From positions 77,098 through 141,097 of the forward strand of contig NZ_JYMT01000020.1 in assembly GCF_000938305.1 (NCBI RefSeq): a stretch of DNA of 64,000 nucleotides, read 5' to 3'. Numbering within the stretch: position 1 is the first letter of the stretch; the number at the start of each line of letters is the position of its first letter. Both the position numbers and the translations under genes were made by a program. The notes under the pieces were generated by a model. It searched no databases. It was given only the letters and a program-made list of their open reading frames with translations, and was not told where the DNA came from. This document shows positions 28,046-36,570 of this stretch, piece by piece. This DNA comes from Bradyrhizobium sp. LTSP885 (GTDB taxonomy: Bacteria; Pseudomonadota; Alphaproteobacteria; Rhizobiales; Xanthobacteraceae).

Positions 28046-28933
28046 ATGACCGACACCGCCCTCGGCACGATCCCCCTCACCGCAACAGACGAGCTGGAGA
28101 GTCCGGCCCGCCGCGCCTGGCGGCGGTTGATGAAGCGCAGGGGCGCGGTCATTGGCCTTCTCGTGATTGTAATCTTCGTTCTGCTGGCGATCTTTGCGCC
28201 GCTGATCGTGCCCTACGATCCGATCGCGACGAGCTGGTCGCTGGTGCGCAAGGGCCCCTCGGCGCAGCACTGGTTCGGCACCGACGATCTCGGCCGCGAC
28301 GTGCTCGCGCGCGTCGTGTTCGGCGCCCGCGCTTCGCTGCTGGCGGGCGCAATCTCGGTCGGCATCGCACTCACGATCGGCGTTCCGCTCGGGCTGCTCG
28401 CCGGCTATCGCGGCGGCTTCATCGACGCGCTGATCGGCCGCATCACCGATGCGATGCTGGCCTGCCCGTTCCTGATCCTCGCGATCGCGCTCGCGGCCTT
28501 CCTTGGGCCCAGCCTCGGCAATGCGATGATCGCGATCGGCATTTCCGCAACGCCGGTCTTCATCCGGCTGACCCGCGGCCAGGTGATGAGCGTCAAGGTC
28601 GAGGACTATGTCGAGGCCGCGCGCGCCATGGGCAACCCGCGCTGGCGCATCGCGCTGTTTCATATCCTGCCGAACATCATGCCGGCGTTGCTGGTGCAGG
28701 CGACGCTGTCGATCGCGGCCGCGATCATCGCGGAAGCCGCGCTCTCCTTCCTCGGTCTTGGCCAGCAGCCGCCGTTGCCATCCTGGGGCAGCATGCTCAA
28801 CGCCGCGCAGCGCTTCCTCACCAACGCGCCCTGGATGGCGATCTGGCCGGGGCTTGCGATCTTCCTGGTGGTGCTCAGTTTCAACCTGGTCGGCGACGGC
28901 CTGCGCGACGCGCTGGACCCGAAGGCGCGGTGA
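28046..28933 (+). CDS. ABC transporter permease, DppC type, importer 2
   Basis: 295-residue permease with a short cytoplasmic tail, the helix AVIGLLVIVIFVLLAIFAPLI, the signature WFGTDDLGRDVLARVVFGARASLLAG and the EAA-like loop VEDYVEAARAMGNPRWRIALFHILPN. It ends GDGLRDALDPKAR. It is the last gene of the importer 2 operon. An inverted-repeat element 28 bases downstream may terminate the transcript. Confidence 0.94.
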   Translation: MTDTALGTIPLTATDELESPARRAWRRLMKRRGAVIGLLVIVIFVLLAIFAPLIVPYDPIATSWSLVRKGPSAQHWFGTDDLGRDVLARVVFGARASLLAGAISVGIALTIGVPLGLLAGYRGGFIDALIGRITDAMLACPFLILAIALAAFLGPSLGNAMIAIGISATPVFIRLTRGQVMSVKVEDYVEAARAMGNPRWRIALFHILPNIMPALLVQATLSIAAAIIAEAALSFLGLGQQPPLPSWGSMLNAAQRFLTNAPWMAIWPGLAIFLVVLSFNLVGDGLRDALDPKAR

Positions 28934-28961
28934 TGCTTTCACCTATCACACAGCTTGTTCA

Positions 28962-29089
28962 AGTGTCGTCCCTGCGAAAGCAGGGACCCATACGCCGCGG
29001 CGGGTGTTATGAAAGGGACTCGTCGTCCTAGTGGTGCCCAACTATGAACTTCGGTGGTTATGGGTCCCTGCTTTCGCAGGGACGACACT
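28962..29089. repeat. interspersed inverted-repeat element, family 1, copy A
   Basis: A 29-bp perfect terminal inverted repeat spans 28962-28990 and 29061-29089. Each arm is itself a hairpin (GTCCCTGC-GAAA-GCAGGGAC). It lies between importer 2 and the convergent RidA-like gene. Ends CCCATACGCCG and GGTTATGGG recur in copy B (46666-46795) in the same orientation and in copies C and D inverted. Confidence 0.9.
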
Positions 29090-29168
29090 GAATCTATTGC
29101 GCAGCCACTGAGTCATACATTCACATCTTCTCAGGATGACGGGATCGGCAGAGCGCTCGCTTCTCGTT

Positions 29169-29912
29169 CTAAACCACCACCTCCCGCAACACCCTCCGGC
29201 AATCCATCTCGTATTCGAGATCGACCACCGGCGGGCGGGCGAAGTGCCAGGTCAGGCCAGAGCGCGTGGCGCCGCGGCGGACCAGTTCGTCTGCGATCAC
29301 GGGATGGACATCGTGGACGGTGTAGGCCTGCACGGCCGTGGTCTCCGTCCAGGTGAAACCGAACTGCGCAAGGCGGCGCTCCATCTCGCTCGCTGTGAAG
29401 CGAACCTTCTCCCGCCAGGCGTCAGGGCTGAGGTCACGATAGCGCACGATGCGCTCCGGATAGCTTCCCACGCCGCCCCGCGCCTCCGCGCCTCCAGCGA
29501 TCACGAAGGACGGTGACGCATTCGCGCTCGGCCGCGTGAACGAGAACGCGTAGAATGACGGCTCAGACGGCGGGTCGATCTCGGGACAGACATTGCTGCG
29601 CGCCACCGGATTGGTGGTGCCGTCGAACAGGCCCCATTCGGCGAGCGTCTTGACGTAATGCTGGTTGAAGGCGCGAAAGCCGTCTTCGGTGAAGGCGGCG
29701 GGCGAGCGCAACTCGCAGGCGCAGAACGCAGTCAGCGGCCGGCTGGCGCCCTGGATGGTGGCGGCGATCCGCGCAAAGCCTTCGGCGAGCGGCACCAACT
29801 GGTCGAACCGCACCCGCTCGATCTCATAGCCGGGGCTCGCCTGCGCGCCGCTTGAATACTGGAAGACGGCGGGAATGAACCGGTAATTGCCGGCCGCGAA
29901 ATCGCTCACCAT
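29169..29912 (-). CDS. RidA/YjgF-like protein, CnbZ-type deaminase candidate
   Basis: 247-residue soluble protein that I recognise only weakly. The C-terminal part (QAYTVHDVHPVIADELVRRG, then ARPPVVDLEYEMDCRR) resembles the RidA fold ending and the 2-aminomuconate/2-amino-5-chloromuconate deaminase (CnbZ) group. No aromatic-degradation genes lie nearby, so that substrate is not supported. The ATG at 29912 has a strong GGAGG site. It converges with importer 2 across repeat copy A and appears to be a single-gene unit. Confidence 0.6.
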   Translation of the reverse strand: MVSDFAAGNYRFIPAVFQYSSGAQASPGYEIERVRFDQLVPLAEGFARIAATIQGASRPLTAFCACELRSPAAFTEDGFRAFNQHYVKTLAEWGLFDGTTNPVARSNVCPEIDPPSEPSFYAFSFTRPSANASPSFVIAGGAEARGGVGSYPERIVRYRDLSPDAWREKVRFTASEMERRLAQFGFTWTETTAVQAYTVHDVHPVIADELVRRGATRSGLTWHFARPPVVDLEYEMDCRRVLREVVV

Positions 29913-29933
29913 GTCTGTTCCTCCAGATCTTGT

Positions 29934-29990
29934 AGCGTTTTCGAGCGAAGTGGATTCCGGTTCGCGTGAAGAAAACGCGTCAAAAGAAAA
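29934..29990. repeat. extragenic repeat with inverted ends
   Basis: AGCGTTTTC at 29934-29942 pairs with GAAAACGC at 29971-29978, enclosing a conserved-looking AGCGAAGTGGATTCCGG core and followed by CAAAAGAAAAA. I recall near-identical elements between many bradyrhizobial genes. It lies just upstream of the RidA-like gene, within its likely promoter region. Confidence 0.65.
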
Positions 29991-30027
29991 AGTCGCTTCC
30001 TGCCCTGCGCACAGACGATATTACGGC

Positions 30028-30068
30028 ACAAAGAAAAGGCGGCAATGGCTTTCGCCAGCGCCGCCTTT
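30028..30068 (-). terminator. intrinsic terminator of the RND pump operon
   Basis: On the minus strand AAAGGCGGC (30068-30060) pairs with GCCGCCTTT (30043-30035) around an inner GGC-GAAA-GCC hairpin. TCTTTGTG follows. It starts 25 bases after the RND permease stop. Confidence 0.8.
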
Positions 30069-30092
30069 CCTGCGAGCATGAGCCTGGAGGGC

Positions 30093-33000
30093 TCAGGTCG
30101 GTTTCAGCGCGCCGTGACCGCCGTCGAGATCGAAATCGGCGATCTGCTTGGCCCGCTCGGAGCCGGCCGCCGCCTGGTGGTCGGTCGCGATCACCGTGTA
30201 GACCGCCGGCAGCACGAACAACGTGAACAGCGTGCCGATCGTCATGCCTGATACGACGACGAGGCCGATCGAGAAGCGGCTGGCGGCGCCGGCGCCCGAG
30301 GCTGACAGCAGCGGCAACAGGCCGGTGACCATGGCTGCCGTCGTCATCAGGATCGGACGCAGCCGGATCCGGGCCGCCATCTCGATCGCCGAGCGGCGGT
30401 CGAGCCCCTCGTTGAGCTGCAGCTCGTTGGCGAACTCCACCATCAGGATGCCGTGCTTGGTGATCAGACCGACCAGCGTCAACAGCCCGACCTGGGTGTA
30501 GATGTTCATGGTCGCGAGGCCGAAGAACAGCGGGATCAGGGCGCCGACGATCGCCATCGGCACGCTGATCATGATCACGAAGGGATCGCGCAGGCTCTCG
30601 AACTGCGCGGCCAGCACCAGGAAGATGATGATGATCGCGAACGCGAAAGTCACCAGCAGCTGACTGCCTTCATGGACGTATTGCCTGGAGTCGGCCAGGA
30701 AGTCGTAGTTGAAGCCGGAGGGCAGCTTCTTGGCTTCAGCGGTCAGGAAGTCCACCGCCTGGCCCATCGAGACGCCCGGCATCGGCACGGCCTGGAAGGT
30801 CGACGAGTTGAGCTGGTTGTAGTGGGTCAGCGCGTTCGGATCGACCCCGGTCTCGACCGCGACCAAGGTCGACAGCCGCACCAGCTGCCCGGTTGCGCTC
30901 GGGACATAATAGTTATCGAGCGATTCTGGCGCGAGCCGGTTGGCGCGCGGCACCTGCGGAATCACCTGGTAGGAACGTCCTTCCAGGTTGAAACGGTTGA
31001 CATAGTTGCCGCCGAGCAGCGTCGCCAGCGTGCCGCCGATCGACTGCATCGTCACGCCCAGGTCGCTCGCCTTGGTACGGTCGACCTTCACCCTGACCAC
31101 CGGCTGGTTGAAATCGAGGTCGCTGTCGCTGACGATGAACAAGCCGCTGCTGCGCGCGGCCGCCTTCAGCTTGTTCATCTGGTCGAACACCTGCTCGAAT
31201 CCGGACGTCGAAGAGATGACCATCTGGACCGGCAGACCGCCGGGTCCGCCGGGCAGCGGCGGCAGGCTGAAGGCGAACGCGTTGACGCCCTCGATCTTCG
31301 ACAGCTCCGCCTGCACCAGCGGCTGGATTTTCTGCGCGGAGCGCGTGCGCTCATCCCACGGTTTCAGCAACATGCCGGCGAAGCCACCCTGCGGACCGGT
31401 GATGCCGTTCAGGATGAACCGCAGATCGGTCTCGGGGAACTTCGCGAACTCCTTGTCCATCCTGTCGCCGTAGAAATCGATGTAGTCGATATTGGCGTAT
31501 TTCGGCGCCTTGGTGATCGCGAACACGATGCCCTGGTCTTCCTGAGGCGCCAGCTCCTTCTGGATATGCAGGTAAAGGAATCCGACCAGGCCGAGGATGG
31601 TCAGGGCGAACAGGCCGGTGATCGGGCGGTAGTCGAGCGAGCGATCGAGCTGGCGGCCGTAACCGCGCGTCAACGCGCCGAACACGCGGTTGACCAGCTT
31701 GGCGAAGCGTCCCTCCTCCGTGTTCTTGAGGAACATCGAGCACATCATCGGCGACAGCGTCAGCGCGATCACGCCCGACACGATCACCGAGCCGGCCAGC
31801 GTGAAGGCGAATTCGCGGAACAATGTGCCGGTCACACCGCCGAGGAAGCCGATCGGCGCATACACCGCGGCGAGCGTGATCGTCATCGTGACGACCGGGC
31901 CCACGATCTCGCGGGCGCCTTTCAGCGATGCCTGCACCGGTGACAGGCCCTCCTCGAGATGTCGATGGATGTTCTCCACCACCACGATGGCATCGTCGAC
32001 CACAAGGCCGATCGCCAGCACCATCGCGAGCAGCGTCAGCAGGTTGAAGCTGAAGCCGGCGGCCAGCATCAGGATGCAAACACCGATCAGCGACAGCGGG
32101 ATCGTCACGACCGGGATGATCACCGACCGGAACGACGCCAGGAACAGGAAGATCACGACGACGACGATCAGCACGGCTTCACCGAGCGTCTTCTCGACCT
32201 CGTCGATCGAGGACTGAATGAACTTGGTGGAGTCGTAGGCCACCTTCATTTTCATCGATGGTGGCAAATTGCGTTCGAGGTCGGGGAACAGCGCACGCAC
32301 GCCCTTCACCAGGGTCAGCGGGTTGCCTTGCGGCGTTGCCTTGATGCCGATGAAGATCGCATGTTCACCGTTGAAGGCGACGCTGGCGTCCGTGCTCTGC
32401 GCCGCGAGCTCCACCGTCGCGATGTCCTCGACACGGACGAAGCCGCCGTCCTTCGATTTCACGATCATCCGCTTGAACTGATCGATGCTCTGAAGGTCGG
32501 TATTGGCCGAAACGTTGGAGACGATGAAATAGCCCTTGGTCTGGCCGGCGGCCGCCTGGAAGTTGTTGGCGGCGATCGCGGCCGAGACGTCGTTCGGCGA
32601 CACGCCTCGGCCGGCCATCCGGATCGGATCGAGCCAGAGCCGCATCGCAAAAGTCTGGCCGCCCAGGATGTCGGCGGAGGCGACGCCATCGACGGTCGAC
32701 AGCACCGGCTGCACGACGCGCGTCAGATAATCGGAGATCGCCGACCCGGTCAGTTCTTCACTGGAGAAGCCGAGATACATCACCGCGATGGTGTCGCCGG
32801 TCGCCTTGCTGACAACAGGGTCGAATGCTTCCTTCGGGATCAGATATTTGACCGAGTTGACCTTGGCGAGAACCTCGGTCAGCGCCTGGTTCGGATCGAA
32901 GTTGAGCTTGACGAACACCTGGATCGTCGAGGTGCCGAGCACCGAGTTCGACGTGATGTAATCGACGCCCTCGGCCGAGGCGACGGCCTGCTCGATCGGG

Positions 33001-33194
33001 GTGGTGATGAAGCCATTGATCAGCTCCGGCGCGGCGCCGGGATACGACGTGGTGATCGTCACGACGGTGTTCGAGAGGTTCGGATATTGCCGGATCGGCA
33101 GCACCATCGCCGCGCGCAGGCCGATCAGCAGGATCAGCAGACTGACGACGATCGACAGCACCGGACGCTTGATGAAAATATCAGTGAAGGCCAT
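30093..33194 (-). CDS. RND multidrug efflux permease (AcrB/MexB-like, HAE1)
   Basis: 1033-residue proton-driven inner-membrane exporter. It begins FIKRPVLSIVVSLLILLIGL and continues PIRQYPNLSNTVVTITTSYPGA. The proton-relay aspartates lie in the fourth helix as GLVVDDAIVVVENI. Family repeats include RLRPILMTTAAMVTGLLPLL, and twelve membrane helices with two large periplasmic loops are expected. The ATG at 33194 replaces a TTG at 33200, since AGG precedes it. It pairs with the upstream adaptor and needs an outer-membrane channel that is not in this window. Confidence 0.95.
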   Translation of the reverse strand: MAFTDIFIKRPVLSIVVSLLILLIGLRAAMVLPIRQYPNLSNTVVTITTSYPGAAPELINGFITTPIEQAVASAEGVDYITSNSVLGTSTIQVFVKLNFDPNQALTEVLAKVNSVKYLIPKEAFDPVVSKATGDTIAVMYLGFSSEELTGSAISDYLTRVVQPVLSTVDGVASADILGGQTFAMRLWLDPIRMAGRGVSPNDVSAAIAANNFQAAAGQTKGYFIVSNVSANTDLQSIDQFKRMIVKSKDGGFVRVEDIATVELAAQSTDASVAFNGEHAIFIGIKATPQGNPLTLVKGVRALFPDLERNLPPSMKMKVAYDSTKFIQSSIDEVEKTLGEAVLIVVVVIFLFLASFRSVIIPVVTIPLSLIGVCILMLAAGFSFNLLTLLAMVLAIGLVVDDAIVVVENIHRHLEEGLSPVQASLKGAREIVGPVVTMTITLAAVYAPIGFLGGVTGTLFREFAFTLAGSVIVSGVIALTLSPMMCSMFLKNTEEGRFAKLVNRVFGALTRGYGRQLDRSLDYRPITGLFALTILGLVGFLYLHIQKELAPQEDQGIVFAITKAPKYANIDYIDFYGDRMDKEFAKFPETDLRFILNGITGPQGGFAGMLLKPWDERTRSAQKIQPLVQAELSKIEGVNAFAFSLPPLPGGPGGLPVQMVISSTSGFEQVFDQMNKLKAAARSSGLFIVSDSDLDFNQPVVRVKVDRTKASDLGVTMQSIGGTLATLLGGNYVNRFNLEGRSYQVIPQVPRANRLAPESLDNYYVPSATGQLVRLSTLVAVETGVDPNALTHYNQLNSSTFQAVPMPGVSMGQAVDFLTAEAKKLPSGFNYDFLADSRQYVHEGSQLLVTFAFAIIIIFLVLAAQFESLRDPFVIMISVPMAIVGALIPLFFGLATMNIYTQVGLLTLVGLITKHGILMVEFANELQLNEGLDRRSAIEMAARIRLRPILMTTAAMVTGLLPLLSASGAGAASRFSIGLVVVSGMTIGTLFTLFVLPAVYTVIATDHQAAAGSERAKQIADFDLDGGHGALKPT

Positions 33195-33238
33195 CGCCAA
33201 CCTATTCTTGTTGTCTGCCGATTTGCGGCAATGTGTTG

Positions 33239-33260
33239 CGGAGGGCCAATCGGCCCTCCG
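33239..33260 (-). terminator. intercistronic hairpin between adaptor and pump genes
   Basis: Perfect 9-bp stem CGGAGGGCC/GGCCCTCCG with loop AATC, 17 bases past the adaptor stop and 44 bases before the pump start. There is no U-tract on the minus strand, so it is more likely an mRNA-stability or partial-attenuation element than a full terminator. Confidence 0.6.
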
Positions 33261-33277
33261 AATTGAAGCGTTCGCGA

Positions 33278-34471
33278 CTAGTAGCGCGGCGGCTCAGCCG
33301 GAATCGGCGGCGTCGGATCGGTCGAGATCGCGACCGCCATCCCCGATTGCAGCTTGATCTGGCCAACGGCGATGACGCGATCGCCGGGATTGAGGCCCTT
33401 GAGGATCTCGACGCGCCCGGCGACCCGGTTGCCGGTCTTCACGAAGGTACGCACCGCGGTCAGGCTGGTCTTGCCGTCGTCCGCTTTCTTCTCGGTGATC
33501 AAGAACACGGAGTCGCCGTACAGCGTATAGTCGACCGCCGTTTCGGGAACGGTGACGACCGCCGGCTTCTCGGGCAGCACGATCGTGGTCGTCGCGAACA
33601 TGCCGGGCTTGAGGATGCTGTCGGGATTCTGGATCGTCGCCTGAACGCGGATGTTACGGGTATCAGTCGCGATCTGCGGCTCGATGGTCGTGATCTTGCC
33701 CTCGAAGGTGCGGCCCGGATAAGCATCGACCACGACCCGCACGATCTGGCCGACCTTGATCTGCGAACTCTGCTTCTCGGTGGCGGTCAGGTTCGCGTAC
33801 AGCACGGACAGATCGGTCAGCGACACGATCTGCGTGCCGGCCGTCAGGTACTGGCCGACTTCGACCTGGCGAACGCCGAGATCGCCGTCGAACGGCGCAC
33901 GCACCAGCTTCTGCGAGATGAGCGCCTCGGTCTTGGCAATACCCGCCTTGGCCTGGTCGAATGTTGCCTGCGCCTGGTCGACGGTGGACTGCGGGCCGAA
34001 CTGGCGGGCCGCGAGCTGCTTGGCGCGGTCGAGCTGAAGCTCTCCCACGACCGCCTGGGCCTTGAAGCTGGCGAGGTCGCCCTGGTCGGGCGTATCGAAC
34101 AATTGCACGAGCGGCGTACCCGCCTTCACGTGGCTGCCGGCCGTGAACAGGATGTCGGTGATGCGGCCGGACACGTCGGTGGTGACGTTGACCTGATGCA
34201 CCGCGACGAGATCGCCGACCGCGGTCAAGAGGTTCGGAATCACCTCGGACTTCGCGTCAGCGACCGACACGTTCGACGGCGGCGGTTTGTTGTTGGCAAA
34301 GAACTGCGCGATCATTTGACCGCGGAAGTGGTTGAACCAGACCAGGCCGCCGACCAGCAGCGCCAGCAGCGCGCCCACGATGATGAACCAGCGCACCATG
34401 CGGACCGGGCGCTTGACCTGCTTGTCCTTGAGCGGTTGCCCCGAGATATGGCTTTCGGTCTGAATATTCAT
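33278..34471 (-). CDS. RND efflux periplasmic adaptor (membrane fusion protein)
   Basis: 397-residue membrane-fusion protein. It has a short cytoplasmic N-terminus and one membrane anchor (MVRWFIIVGALLALLVGGLVW). The lipoyl-like half SGRITDILFTAGSHVKAGTPLVQL follows, then an alpha-hairpin (residues ~120-180) and the second half VRAPFDGDLGVRQVEVGQYLTAG. The barrel and membrane-proximal domains end in GDRVIAVGQIKLQSGMAV. The ATG at 34471 starts one base after the TetR stop; a GTG at 34480 is the alternative. It bridges the RND pump and the outer-membrane channel. Confidence 0.93.
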   Translation of the reverse strand: MNIQTESHISGQPLKDKQVKRPVRMVRWFIIVGALLALLVGGLVWFNHFRGQMIAQFFANNKPPPSNVSVADAKSEVIPNLLTAVGDLVAVHQVNVTTDVSGRITDILFTAGSHVKAGTPLVQLFDTPDQGDLASFKAQAVVGELQLDRAKQLAARQFGPQSTVDQAQATFDQAKAGIAKTEALISQKLVRAPFDGDLGVRQVEVGQYLTAGTQIVSLTDLSVLYANLTATEKQSSQIKVGQIVRVVVDAYPGRTFEGKITTIEPQIATDTRNIRVQATIQNPDSILKPGMFATTTIVLPEKPAVVTVPETAVDYTLYGDSVFLITEKKADDGKTSLTAVRTFVKTGNRVAGRVEILKGLNPGDRVIAVGQIKLQSGMAVAISTDPTPPIPAEPPRY

Positions 34472-34472
34472 G

Positions 34473-35174
34473 TCATGCACTTTCTGCAGTTACCGACTGT
34501 CCGTGACCCGGTGACGGCTGTCGGCCCAAATGTGTGGCGATTGCGGCGTCGCCAAGTCCGATGCCGCGGAGGATGAATTGGCAAAGCTGCCGTTCGGCGG
34601 CGGCGCCATCGCCAAAGACGAGGCATGGTGTCGCAGGCATCTGCGTCAGCGCCGCCATCAGCACGGTGTGGTGGGCGAACCAGAACAGGTTGAGCGGCTC
34701 GTCGCCGATCGCTGTCGCGTCGCCCGAGGCAACCGCGCTCTCGATCGACGCGGTAAAGGTCGGCCCGATCAGCTTGCCGATCTTGTCGTAGAGCAGCCGC
34801 GCGAACTCGCCATCGTCGAGATGGCTCGTCACCATCAGTCGCATCCGCTGCGCTTCTTCCTGGTCCGGCGCGTCGCGAAGCTGCATGAAGTGACCCACCA
34901 TGCCCTGCACCAGTTCGACCAGCGTCGCGGTCGATGGTTCCTGGCCGAGCAGGTGCGCGAGATCGGGATCCGCCTCGCACTCCTCGGCCAGAATTTCTGC
35001 GTAGAGTGCTGCCTTCGACGGGAAGTGCTTGAACAACAGCCCTTCCGAAATGGCAGCCGCAGCCGCCACGCTCTTGGTCGTGGTGCCGGCAAAGCCGTTG
35101 CGGGAGAAACACCGCTTGGCGGCGCTCAGGATCAACTGACGCCGCAAGTCACTCGTCATGCGTAAGGTCGACAT
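34473..35174 (-). CDS. TetR/AcrR family regulator of the RND operon
   Basis: 233-residue regulator with an N-terminal TetR helix-turn-helix (ILSAAKRCFSRNGFAGTTTKSVAAAAAISEGLLFKHFPSKAALYAEIL). The ligand-binding part is variable. It is the first gene of the regulator-adaptor-pump operon. A 16-bp palindrome 9 bases upstream of the ATG sits where the -10 should be, predicting autorepression of the whole operon. No ribosome site precedes the ATG at 35174 or the alternative ATG at 35159. The inducer is unknown. Confidence 0.9.
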   Translation of the reverse strand: MSTLRMTSDLRRQLILSAAKRCFSRNGFAGTTTKSVAAAAAISEGLLFKHFPSKAALYAEILAEECEADPDLAHLLGQEPSTATLVELVQGMVGHFMQLRDAPDQEEAQRMRLMVTSHLDDGEFARLLYDKIGKLIGPTFTASIESAVASGDATAIGDEPLNLFWFAHHTVLMAALTQMPATPCLVFGDGAAAERQLCQFILRGIGLGDAAIATHLGRQPSPGHGQSVTAESA

Positions 35175-35182
35175 TTGGGGTC

Positions 35183-35213
35183 GTGAGTAATCACTCACCT
35201 TGCCTGATGTCAA
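35183..35213 (-). promoter_or_regulatory. promoter and TetR operator of the RND operon
   Basis: The perfect palindrome GTGAGT-AATC-ACTCAC (35183-35198) follows a consensus -35 TTGACA (minus strand, 35213-35208) by nine bases, so it covers the -10 region. The predicted start of transcription falls near 35178, only a few bases before the regulator ATG, which suggests a leaderless or very short leader. The binding protein is inferred to be the adjacent TetR. Confidence 0.7.
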
Positions 35214-35239
35214 GGTTCTATTGCACCGCGAAGGCAGTT

Positions 35240-35830
35240 TTATATCGGAGTGTGTCCGAAAGACCCGCGGATGCGGTTCACGATGTAGGTTCCATCGCGG
35301 CTCGACAGCACCCGCTCCAGATTGGCGCCATCGATCTTGGCGCTGGCGAACCGGGGCCCCGTCGTAACATCCTGCAAAGACGAGGCAAAAGCCTCGACCT
35401 CGGCCATCGTGCTGATCGCCCTGCTGTCCTTGATTCCACAGGCTTTGGCAACCCCGACGAGATCGGCGGAAGCGGCGGTGTGGCTGACCTGACCGCCGGT
35501 TTCGCCATAGGCCTCGTTGTCGAGCACGACGATCGAGAGATTGGCCGGCCTCTGCAGACCGACGGTGGCGAGGCTGCCCATGCCCATCAGCATCTCGCCG
35601 TCGCCTGTGATCACGACCACCGGCAGGGACGGCTGCGCCAGCGCAAGCCCGAGCCCGATCATCACGGCGCCGCCCATGGCGCCCCAGAGATAGAGGTTGC
35701 GGTCATGGTCGCCGGCGGCGGCGATGTCATAGGTCGAGGCGCCGAGGCCGCCGACGGCGATGGCGCCGTTCCGGTCCTTGAGCAGTTGCGCAACGACGGC
35801 GCGGCGGTCGAGGAGATTGGCTTTGCTCAT
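35240..35830 (-). CDS. ThDP-dependent decarboxylase, C-terminal (beta, ComE-like) subunit
   Basis: 196-residue protein equal to the ThDP-binding half of a pyruvate-decarboxylase-type enzyme. The ThDP/Mg motif runs from GDGEMLMGMGSLATVG to VVLDNEAYGETGG. It resembles the beta subunit of sulfopyruvate decarboxylase and the C-terminal half of phosphonopyruvate decarboxylase. The true start is ATG at 35830, overlapping the alpha-subunit stop as ATGA; a longer frame to 36037 lies inside that gene. No sulfopyruvate, coenzyme M or phosphonate gene is nearby, so the 2-oxo acid substrate is open. Confidence 0.82.
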   Translation of the reverse strand: MSKANLLDRRAVVAQLLKDRNGAIAVGGLGASTYDIAAAGDHDRNLYLWGAMGGAVMIGLGLALAQPSLPVVVITGDGEMLMGMGSLATVGLQRPANLSIVVLDNEAYGETGGQVSHTAASADLVGVAKACGIKDSRAISTMAEVEAFASSLQDVTTGPRFASAKIDGANLERVLSSRDGTYIVNRIRGSFGHTPI

Positions 35831-36360
35831 TTGGTGAAGACCTTTGCCCCGATCAGGCGCTGCGACAGCAACACGGCGGTCGGCGTGCAGGCGTTGTAGG
35901 CCTGCGCCGCACCGGCCTCGACGACCTCGCGGACCTCGTCGGGATGCGAGGCGCGCAGCACCTTGATTCCCGACAGTTCGAACACCGCCTGGGTGCTCGA
36001 GCCCATCGGCACCTGCCACGGATTGAACTCGCCCCATTCGCCGCGCATCGTCACCAGCGTCAGGAACGGAAAGCGGAAGATCTGCGTCAGCGACAGCATG
36101 TTGATGCAGTTACCGACCCCGCTCGACTGCATCAGCAACACGCCGCGCTGGCCGCCGGCCCAGGCGCCTGCGAGCAGCGCCACGCCCTCCTCCTCGGTCG
36201 TCAGCGAGACACCCCGCATTGTCGAAGAGCCCAGCACGCGCTCGATCAGCTCCGAATGGCCGGCATCCGGCACATAAGGGACCTGGCGCACCTCGAAGCG
36301 CTGCAATATCGCGAAGATCTCCTCGGGCCACGAGGCCGCAGTTTCGGCGCGGGCATGCAT
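35827..36360 (-). CDS. ThDP-dependent decarboxylase, N-terminal (alpha, ComD-like) subunit
   Basis: 177-residue protein matching the pyrimidine-binding half of ThDP enzymes. TTEEEGVALLAGAWAGGQRG carries the glutamate that activates the cofactor, and MQSSGVGNCINML and MRGEWGEFNP are ComD-like. It needs the beta subunit for activity, and the ATGA overlap supports equal production. The start at 36360 follows GGAAA. It is divergent from a P450 gene 210 bases away. Confidence 0.82.
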   Translation of the reverse strand: MHARAETAASWPEEIFAILQRFEVRQVPYVPDAGHSELIERVLGSSTMRGVSLTTEEEGVALLAGAWAGGQRGVLLMQSSGVGNCINMLSLTQIFRFPFLTLVTMRGEWGEFNPWQVPMGSSTQAVFELSGIKVLRASHPDEVREVVEAGAAQAYNACTPTAVLLSQRLIGAKVFTK

Positions 36361-36570
36361 CGGCGTTTCCAGTCCCAGATTGTTTGGCCGCGACTGTAGA
36401 TGGGCCGGCGCTTTTCATCAAAGCGCAAAGCCGCATATGGCTCTGCGATTTCCGCACCACATCGCGCGCCGCCGCGCGCTTGCGGGCGCCCCCGCAAATC
36501 CTGTTGCGCGGCGTTCGCCTCCGGCCTAAGATAGTTGCAAGTGAAACTAATAAAGGTTGGAAACTCCAGC

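Noticed and set aside
28962..29089. Possible CRISPR-like pair of repeats
   Set aside because: The two arms are inverted, not direct, there are only two, and no cas gene is present.
29169..29912. Firm assignment as 2-amino-5-chloromuconate deaminase
   Set aside because: Only the C-terminal RidA-like features support it and no aromatic or chloro-nitrobenzene pathway genes are nearby.
30453..31943. 496-residue open frame on the plus strand
   Set aside because: It is antisense to the RND permease, whose motifs are unambiguous. Composition is typical of an antisense shadow.
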